Shown: positions 56,767 to 64,000 of the stretch, one piece after another | Layout of the letters: each line of letters begins with the position of its first letter | How positions within the stretch are numbered: the stretch's first letter is position 1 | Assembly (NCBI GenBank): GCA_030762175.1 | Contig: CM060846.1 | Span: 183,698,041-183,762,040 of the forward strand | DNA length: 64,000 bases | Direction of reading: 5' to 3' | Source of the DNA: Metallyticus violacea | Taxonomy: Eukaryota; Arthropoda; Insecta; Mantodea; Metallyticidae | Made by a program: the position numbers and the translations under genes | The notes under the pieces: generated by a model | Database searches by the model: none | What the model was told of the DNA's origin: nothing | What the model saw: only the letters and a program-made list of their open reading frames with translations

Positions 56767-58079
56767 CGAGGCGTGTCCGAAAAGTAAGTATCGGTTAGAA
56801 AATAAAAGCATAAAATATTTGTTTTCACAACATTTATTTGTACATGAAAGAGCATTCCTTAACCTATTTTTTGACATAGTTAACACCATTGTTCAGACAT
56901 TTGTCATAGCGGGAAATCAACTTTATTATGCCCTCTTCAAAGAAAGATGCCGCCAGTGAATTGAGCCACTGCTGAACACCGTTTTTTGCGCCATTATCGC
57001 TGTCAAAGTGCCTTCCACCGAGCTCCGCTTCAAGTGTTAGTCAGAAGGCGCGAGATCGAGGCTGTATGGCGGGTGATTGAACTGATCCCAACTGAATTGT
57101 TGAATATTGTTTAGTGTGACACCAGCAAAATGGGGACGTGCGTTGTCATGAAGCAACACAATGCCTTGACTGAGCATTCCACGCCTTTTATTTTGAATTG
57201 AGTGCCAAAGATCTCTCAATGTTTCACAGTATCGTACCGCATAAATGGTTGCTTCTCTGGGAAGGAACTCAACAAGCATAATGCCCCGTCTGGCCCAGAA
57301 CACAATGCACATGCTTTTTCGTGGTGACAACGTTGTTTTGCATTTTTGTCGTTTGGGGGATCCTGTGTGCCTCCAATCCATCGACTGTTGTTTTGATTCT
57401 GGAAAGACATGACAAACACAAGTTTCATCACTGGTCACTATCCTGCTTAAGAATTCATCTCCCTCATTACTTTATCGTGTAAGAAATGTCAAAGCACTGT
57501 CAAGTCGCTTCGTTTTGTGGATAATCGTAAGCTTCTTCGGAACCCAACGGGAACACAGTTTGCGATAATTTAAGCGCTTTGCGACAATCTCATGTACAAC
57601 AGCTTTTTGAAATTTGTGGAAACACATTACAAAGCATTCTTATTGTGAACCGTCTGTTTTCATGAATTGCCTCATTCACTTGTTTAACCAAATCATCAGT
57701 TACAACAGAAGGCCGCCCTCTCCGTGCTTCGTCATGAACATTGGATCGTCCATCATTGAATTGCCTTACCCACTTTCTCACAATTCCATCTGTCATTACA
57801 TTTTCACCATAATCTCTACAAGGTGACGAGGAATTTCAGCTGGCTTAACATTCCTTGTGTTCAAAAACCGTATTAAGGAACGCACTTCACATTTGGCGGG
57901 ATCAGAAATTGTAATTTCAAACGATCACAAACAACTGTAAACACAACACGATCCGACTGTAATGGCGTGTGAGTGGACAGACAATGCACCAGAGAGACAA
58001 GTGCGCATGCATGGAACTGCGACACTAGAGTTGCGGTGGCGATAGAACGAAATGGTACTTACTTTCCGGACAGGCCTCG
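56767..58079 (-). mobile_element. Full-length mariner with both terminal repeats
   Basis: The left end CGAGGCGTGTCCGAAAAGTA and the right end TACTTTCCGGACAGGCCTCG are inverted repeats of about 30 bp with few mismatches. Each is bordered by TA (56,765-56,766 and 58,080-58,081), the mariner target duplication. The 1,313-bp length is normal for an intact mariner. The transposase runs on the minus strand and is frameshifted, so the copy is dead. The terminal repeats differ from those of the elements at 33, 44 and 63 kb. Confidence 0.95.
57037..57880 (-). pseudogene. Mariner transposase, broken
   Basis: Minus-strand order: an N-terminal stretch ending in NVKPAEIPRHLVEI (57,880-57,810), then GIVRKWVRQFNDGRSNVHDE and RRGRPSVVTDDLV (57,790-57,690; helix-turn-helix with the family G-R-P linker). 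After a break the catalytic domain (57,438-57,037) shows VTSDET (first Asp), MDWRHTGSPKRQKCK, IVLLHDNARPHFA (second Asp) and HPPYSPDLAPSD-type sequence, here YSLDLAPSD (third Asp), so the DDD triad is present. Breaks at 57,440-57,590 and in the C-terminus prevent a full protein. Binds its own terminal repeats and integrates at TA in the live family. Confidence 0.88.
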
Positions 58080-58081
58080 TA

Positions 58082-59186
58082 TGAAATTCACTGCATAACT
58101 TAAATGTTAATCATATTCAGTTTCAGTTGTTATACAGCTAAGTGGAATTGGTTAAGTTAGGCTAACAATAAAACAGTAAATAAAATTACAATGATACGGG
58201 AAAAGCATATACTTTTAAGCCTGAAAGTTATTCTTTTTATTAAATTCATATGTGTATCTCGTTTAGCGCTATTTGTTTGTTTACTACATTCTCTGTAATA
58301 AGTAATAACCTTAAAAAATTCAACTTGCTGAGGAATTCGATCAATTTACACAGCTCTTGAAAGACGGGCTTTATGACAGTGTAATGCTTAAAGAATCCGA
58401 ATAGTCAATCCCTTTACCATGAGGTTGGGCTAGAACTTCCTGTTACATTGAGGCGGGTTGGGTAGCGAGAAGTGAGATACACGTACAATCCAATTAAAGA
58501 CATTAGCTGCAGCAGGGGACTTGTGTACTGTAACATTTTTGAAGCTGCTGTCTCCAATCAGTGCAAACACTATAGGTCTTTTAAAATTGTCTAAATTGAG
58601 ATTTTGTAAAGTGTATTAACGAAATAATTGATTTGATATTTTAAATTTGTATTTTATATACCGCACTGAGATAATGTTTCAATTTCCAAGTTATGTGCCG
58701 AGTCGCTTATTGTGTGTGTGTGTGTGTGTGTGTGTGTCAATGTAAAGTTTATTTTTTCACGTTAATCAAGTTTCCCTACTGTTTAAATCACAACACTGGT
58801 AAATTATCTTCCCCCGTACTCTAAAGTTACCTTTCTATGGCCGCATCCTGGGGGTTTTCCTTCTAGCATACTTCCTAAATAAACTCTTGTCTAGAAATCG
58901 GTGGGAGGGTGTCGAATTAAACATGTGTAAAACAGCTAAACAAACCTATTTTACGTACAATTGTACCGTCACTTTTCATAGTTATATTTTTTATTAATTG
59001 AAATATTTACAATGTTGATTTTAATATATAGCGTATGAAAATATTTCTGTATTACATAATGTAATTTTTAAAGTTTTGCAGTTGTTGATGTGTTTAATTA
59101 ATAGGAATATAATGGCGAAATTAACAGCGAAAGGTCTACTTTTCCTCTTCGCTAGGGACAATTTGAATTACAATATATACATAGAC
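58082..59186. other. No recognisable gene; (GT)n at 58,711-58,737
   Basis: AT-rich sequence with one GT dinucleotide repeat of about 13 units. No supported coding. Confidence 0.5.
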
Positions 59187-59463
59187 GATGAGTAGTGTTT
59201 AACGCCCGTTTTTACTGCTGAGGTATCGCAGGCGGCGGGCACTGATGATACATGAGATGAAATGATATATTGGAAAAGGATTTCTTTAAGGAAGGAAACG
59301 TTCCAGGCCTAAGTTTAGGGTACCTCCCCAGCATTTACCATTTATGAGGACTGAGGAAAACCTGGAAAAAGCTTTGTCAGGGAGGTAGGTCCTGGTGGGA
59401 TTCGAATTCCAGACCTCCCGCTTACGAGTCCGCACCTTAACGACCTCGGCCACCCGTGGTGGC
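59187..59463 (-). repeat. SINE family 1, copy 9
   Basis: Reverse copy close to consensus: AGTGTTTAACGCCCG tail, body GGCCTAAGTTTAGGGTACC, and head ending CCACCCGTGGTGG. It lies just beyond the 3' end of the LINE tail that follows. Confidence 0.92.
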
Positions 59464-59519
59464 ACCTTACATGGACAATGCAGCTCATGACATTAACAAT
59501 TTGAGCATAGTATATGTCA

Positions 59520-60150
59520 AATGCTACATTCTGCAAGTAAATAATCTTCTGCCAATGTTCTAAATCGTCGTTGCGACCGATAGTCGTTGATATGACATGG
59601 CAAAAAGTTCCAGAGACTCACCGGAAGCAGATATTACCTTACTATTTTTTGTTTAAGAGACCAATACTTATTTTAGTTCGAATCCCGACTGTGAAGGACG
59701 AAGAATACACAGAGAATGGAATTGTTATTCGATCGGATGTTTAAATTGTGAGAAGATAAGAAGTGAAAACGGCGGAATTGAGGTGCATGGAATTCGATGC
59801 AGATGAATGAGGGAGTGCAACTTCCTTCTAACATCCAGTCAATGCCACGATAACAATTCAAAAGCTGGAGTAATATGGTCTGATTTACGTAGGTTCCATA
59901 CATAGCGATCGCAGGCATTTTGAACACTTCGTAATTTATGTCCAAGAATTATGTCAGTTAACAGAATATCGCAGTAATTAAAATGTGGCATAATTAATGT
60001 TGATAAAAGAGTCTTTTTTAATACTGAATTTGAGAAAATTCTTAAATAGTTTCGACAGCAGCATGCCGATCGACTCATTTTTCCTCGCATCTTGGACTCA
60101 CAACATTTTCGAGTAACAACAGCAATATTACACTCTCACAAACTTGGGTA
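59520..60150 (-). pseudogene. LINE reverse transcriptase C-terminal tail, minus strand
   Basis: Minus-strand reading gives LLSTLIMPHFNYCDILLTD and LRSVQNACDRYVWNLRKSDH (60,020-59,880), the post-RT block of jockey/RTE-group LINEs that normally reads like L-x-x-P-H-F-D-Y-C-D-x-L and L-Q-x-x-Q-N-A-C. FELLSWH follows, then a shifted frame with LHSLIHLHRILCTSIPP. At 59,600-59,545 it ends in WNFLPCHINDYRSQRRFR. The gene ends near 59,525. Only this 3' piece is present, a 5'-truncated insertion with two or three frame breaks. Confidence 0.75.
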
Positions 60151-61529
60151 AAACCGATTGGAAATCCTGATTCTACGTAACGATTCTGACATCTGCGAAC
60201 GCTGTAATCTGTACTTTATTAAACATGATACACCATAACTTTTAAATGAACTATTGCTGTCTATTAGGAATTACAGATCTGACGACCTATGAAATTACTT
60301 ATATATTCACTATTATGAATAATTATTCTGCTACTTCTCTCAGGCGTTCCTATTAAGGGCTCAAGATTCCACTCTCGTCTCCATGAATAGTTTGCTCTCT
60401 TTGTCACTGGTCATCTTAAACGCTGGACTTTTACGCCACTCATTTCTTCTCTGTTTAAGCTTTATAACTGCAAAGCTGTGAACATATCTTATGGAAGTGG
60501 ACTAGTAAACGAATAAATATATTGCCATGAATCAATTAACTTTTCCTCAGAACGTTTACCGGCATTTGAACTTCGGAATGTCTGAAGACTGTATGCGCTT
60601 AATGACAATTTCGGAAACTGATATTATCCTAAAAAAATTATCTGGCACTATTGTTGTGCTTTTGAATATCAGAATTGTGTCATTATAGAAAATTCCTCCA
60701 TGAGATACTGAAATACTAAAAACTAGGAGCTTAAACGACTAGAGTTTTAAGTAATGTGGCTTAAATTAAATAAAATTGCATTCTAATTAATGGTGTAAAA
60801 GTTTACAAATTGAATCGTTTCAATTATGATCGAAACGTGGAGTAAGTTATGAAATATTGATTACATTTTAGTTTAAGCACCAATACCCGCTAATTTTATA
60901 GACTAAAATGCTTCAGGCTAAGGTATTTGGCTATCTTTGCCAACTGAAACAGTTCATCATTCCAAAGACCTTAAAGGATGTGTTTGGAACATTATAAGTT
61001 TAAAATTAAGAAAGACTATGACTATGAGCGGGTTAACAACACATGTAAACTTATTGTCATATTAATATCCTAAGTTTGTATACATTAAAATGACGCTTAG
61101 AAGACGGGGAGCTAATTTATGATCTGAAAATTCTTTCGCAAAACGTTATTGCTCAACACCTGTCATTTAAAAACAAATACAGACATTTATTTTGGTGTGT
61201 TATTACTTGCTATTCGGTACTGAAAAAAAGTTGGTATGATTAAAGATGAAAACAGCCCATAAGTTTATTTTATGGTTGTAAGATCTTTGAAAAGATGGTA
61301 TTAATTATGTTAGAATAAATGAGGCACACTCCTTTACAGCTACTTTCATCGTTTTAAAATTTTGAGAGATATCGAAAAAAAATTAGTTTTAGATACATAT
61401 TTTTTTAAAATGATAGTGGTGTAGTTGGTGTAAGTTATTTCAATGCACAGTGATAAATGCATACTAATCATATAAGCAACGTGAATTGCACGGATTCACC
61501 AATACTGCAATAAGAGCATTCTAGTCTCG
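60151..61529. other. No recognisable gene
   Basis: AT-rich, no supported feature. Confidence 0.5.
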
Positions 61530-61675
61530 GTAATTATGAAAAAACCACTGATACTATAAACTGTTATGACTGAAGTCAGGAAAAAATCCAGTCAGGCGGG
61601 ACTAGAACCACGGATATGCGGTACAACGCACCGACTAATCGTGTAAGCTAGCGTGGCACATTCGGCCATATTCGC
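61530..61675 (-). repeat. Third tRNA-headed SINE type (fragment)
   Basis: The minus strand reads GCTAGCTTACACGATTAGTC GG (A box) and CCGTGGTTCTAGTCCCGCC (B box), then TGGATTTTTTCCTGACTTCA. The body differs from families 1 and 2. The end is not defined. Confidence 0.5.
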
Positions 61676-61849
61676 GAGCTTCTACCATTTGAATATACTA
61701 TATATCCTAGAAAGCTAGAAACCTGGAAAGTTATTTCGTCACAGTGATTTGATCTATAAAAAGCGGCTCGAAATTTGGATATTAAAAGTAACCGGCCCTA
61801 TTACTCTGCAAAATACGAGTAGAGGCCTAAGCTATAAGTACTCAAATAT

Positions 61850-62630
61850 TTCTAGTACGATAAAGAAATGGCAATAGTAAACCTATTGTACCTCTTAAAG
61901 TAAAATTTTCCTTTGATTAGATCTTCTGAATCAAAGTTACATGTTTTATTATAATACAAATTCGATTTTATTCTTTGGGTCAGAGGGTGAACCAACAACA
62001 TATGAATGAACCTTGTCTTAGAATCTGTTAGCATTTCTACGTATTTTCGTAATTTCCAGGTTTTTCTTTCATAAAAGCTCTGATGGAGCATCATGCCTTA
62101 AAACTGACATTTAATCCATAACCATACCAGAGAAAAGCATTTAGGTACATTTTCATAGATTTTGTTAAAAATTTCAAGAATTAGTGCCAGCTTTCCCACA
62201 TCCCTGCATTTAATACAATTGATACTGCCTTCAAGTCGAACCATTTTATTGAAGCCTTGTCCTGCTCTTGACTGCAATGCAAACGAACATTCCAAATTTA
62301 GGCCAATAGAGTCAGAAATGCAAATTTATTTCTTTGAAATATATTTTGTCCATCCTGGCTCTTCGTTAGAACGTGTTCATCACACTTCTGGTGTGGAAAA
62401 ATGTTCGAATGACTTCCATGTGAAGACACCTTTCCTCTATCTTTGTCGTTCTTTCAACATTTTGAACTGGTCATCTGTAGTACGGAATAGTTTAAGTACA
62501 TTATTTTCCCATTGCAGTGATATTTTTATCAGCTACCATTTTTCTCCTCTTAGTCAGAACCTTCACTATCGTTTCCAGAAACATTTCCATCGCCATTAAT
62601 ATCTATATCACACAGAACTTCAATTTTCAT
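61850..62630 (-). pseudogene. Decayed unassigned coding-like region
   Basis: Minus-strand frames overlap in a chain (62,630-62,300 in shifting frames, 62,295-62,098, 62,094-61,852). They read as ordinary globular protein (KMVRLEGSINCIKCRDVG, FYERKTWKLRKYVEMLTDSK). The pattern resembles a mutated transposase, perhaps piggyBac-like in the middle, but no catalytic motif can be shown. The + strand frame at 62,162-62,599 is its complement. Confidence 0.3.
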
Positions 62631-62785
62631 TAAATACCTCATCACTATCAATTTCTTTCTCACAATCTATAAGAATGTATTCTAAAATGTTCAATTAACG
62701 TCGAAACTTGCTGTTTTACGTATACAGCAAAAAAATTCATGAAATACTATTTTGTGACGTATTAAATGCATTTGGCATGTAGTTA

Positions 62786-62787
<2 letters not shown>

Positions 62788-62837
<50 letters not shown>
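62788..62837 (+). repeat. (AT)n microsatellite
   Basis: About 25 AT units; it produces a meaningless Ile-Tyr frame. Confidence 0.98.
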
Positions 62838-62839
<2 letters not shown>

Positions 62840-63380
62840 CAACATGATCGCTATTCATTTCAAAGTACTCTGTCATAAAGTCCTGAAAATCTTCATGTTT
62901 GTGTTTAATTTTTTTTAATTCACAGTATTACTGCGGAATGCTGCTTACAGAGGAATGACTGGTTATTGTCAATGCTCAGTTGCGCGGTTTGACATATACA
63001 GAAGTATAATGAAAATTTCGGTTGGCATTGTAAACACAGCTTTCTTTCAATTTGATGGATTGTCCCTTCATTTTGCATTGGATGTGAGAGAATAATTCAA
63101 CTGACGGATATCCAACACATAGATAGGAGGAGGTTCACCTCCAATATGGTCATCATATTCACAGGATTTCATTACCTTAACCTTTTTTTAGCTTTGAGGT
63201 TTATCAAGTCACGAGAGTACAGGTCAAAACTAAGATATTTACAAGGCATATATTCAAGAAAAATGTGCAGCGATTTTAGAAGAAATGCTTAAAAATATCT
63301 TTCGAGTTGCATTCGAAAGCCAAACACAATGCTTTGAAATTGATGATGATCATGTTGAATAAAGATTAGGGCGTATATGT
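62838..63380. other. No recognisable gene
   Basis: AT-rich, no supported feature before the mariner terminus. Confidence 0.5.
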
Positions 63381-63381
63381 A

Positions 63382-64000
63382 CGAGGGTAGGTCTATAAGT
63401 TTCCGGCCTCGCCGACAAGGATTATTGCCTTCACAAAATCCTTATCTGGTGTCATACCTTATCCGTTAAGTAACTAATTGCAGCTGTAACTTCCGCTCCG
63501 CTGTGCTCAGTTGTTCAGATATAGTTGCAAAAAGAAGGCTATGTGTAGAAGATTGTAACATGTTCAAAATGGAGTTTGGAGCTGCTATTAAGTTCTTCAC
63601 AAAAGAAGGGCTTACTCCTAATGAAATTAAACAACAATTGGACAGTATATGGGGAAGCATCCCTTTCATATTCTATCGTAAAAGAATGGATCAAACTTTT
63701 TCGAATTGGTCGAGAAAGCATTAAAGACGAAGAGCGAGCAAGTAGGCCCTTGGAGGTGCTCTCTCCTGAAAACATTGCTCTTGTGAAAGGAGAAATTATG
63801 CAAGACCGGCAGCTCAAAGTTACAGAAATAGCAGAAAGTTTGGGTCTTTCTATAACAACAGTCCTTCGAATTATTCATCGATATTTATACATGAATAAGG
63901 TTCGTACCTAGAACTCTTTCCTCAGTCCTAAAAGCAGTAACGAGTCATACGTTGTCAGGCATTTTTGGAGCTCTGCCGTGGCAAGAGAGAGAGAGAAGTT
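63382..64000 (+). mobile_element. Mariner (SETMAR-type family), 5' part, runs off the window
   Basis: Starts after TA with CGAGGGTAGGTCTATAAGTT. The transposase begins near 63,563 and reads MEFGAAIKFFTKEGLTPNEI; about 28 residues later a frameshift (near 63,645) moves to a second frame with YSIVKEWIKLFRIGRESIKD and ENIALVKGEIMQDRQLKV (two helix-turn-helix DNA-binding motifs), ending at a TAG at 63,909. Catalytic motifs would lie beyond the edge. It is nearly the same sequence as the copy at 33,312-33,697. Confidence 0.88.

Noticed and set aside
62162..62599. 145-codon + strand frame
   Set aside because: Low-information Ser/His/Phe-rich complement of a more plausible minus-strand relic.
62691..62876. 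Minus-strand Ile-Tyr repeat frame
   Set aside because: Produced by the (AT)n repeat.

Overview
The window reads as AT-rich, repeat-dominated insect nuclear DNA. The basis is the set of families present: an errantivirus-like (env-bearing gypsy) provirus, R1/I-type LINEs with RNase H and CCHC-type tails, several IS630/Tc1/mariner lineages, a Maverick/Polinton relic, two tRNA-headed SINE families and long AAT/TAG microsatellites. I did not recognise the species; a large-genome insect (for example a polyneopteran) is an inference from repeat load only. I found no intact host protein-coding gene, rRNA, CRISPR array or convincing functional tRNA. Almost every coding trace is a decayed mobile-element gene with frameshifts and stops.

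Region by region. 1-6,731: an errantivirus-like provirus, + strand (gag end, protease, start of RT, integrase, env in three pieces, polypurine tract and a probable 3' LTR), broken by two SINEs, a minus-strand LINE and an AAT repeat. 7,140-9,970: two minus-strand LINE tails separated by a 1.1 kb TAG/TAA array. 10-19 kb: mostly featureless AT-rich DNA. 19.2-23.5 kb: a minus-strand R1-like LINE (endonuclease, RT, tail) interrupted in the middle. 25 kb: a mariner fragment. 28 kb: two head-to-head SINEs, then a 28-bp-arm hairpin at 29.2 kb. 30-32.5 kb: a + strand LINE (endonuclease, RT remnants with an in-frame 36-bp triplication, RNase H, CCHC). 33.3 kb: a mariner 5' end. 35.7-36.1 kb: a DUF7869-like transposase remnant. 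38.2-38.5 kb: a GC/CpG-rich island. 39-40.4 kb: two SINEs. 41.6-42.3 kb: a purine tract. 44 kb: a minus-strand mariner.

The most notable block is 45.0-50.6 kb: a + strand Maverick/Polinton (adintovirus-like) relic with protein-primed DNA polymerase B, double-jelly-roll major capsid and adenain-type protease in order. Two coding-like stretches follow that I could not assign, then an 88-91 bp tandem repeat. Next come a long-TIR Tc1/mariner element (51.2-53.1 kb) whose left arm carries an inverted piece of its own transposase, a SINE nested in a SINE with a 14-bp target duplication (54.5-55.1 kb), an apparently full-length decayed mariner with TIRs and TA duplication (56.8-58.1 kb), a LINE tail (59.5-60.1 kb) and a mariner 5' part running off the right edge.

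The parts do not form a host pathway. They are layers of insertions, and their order can be partly read from nesting and target-site duplications.
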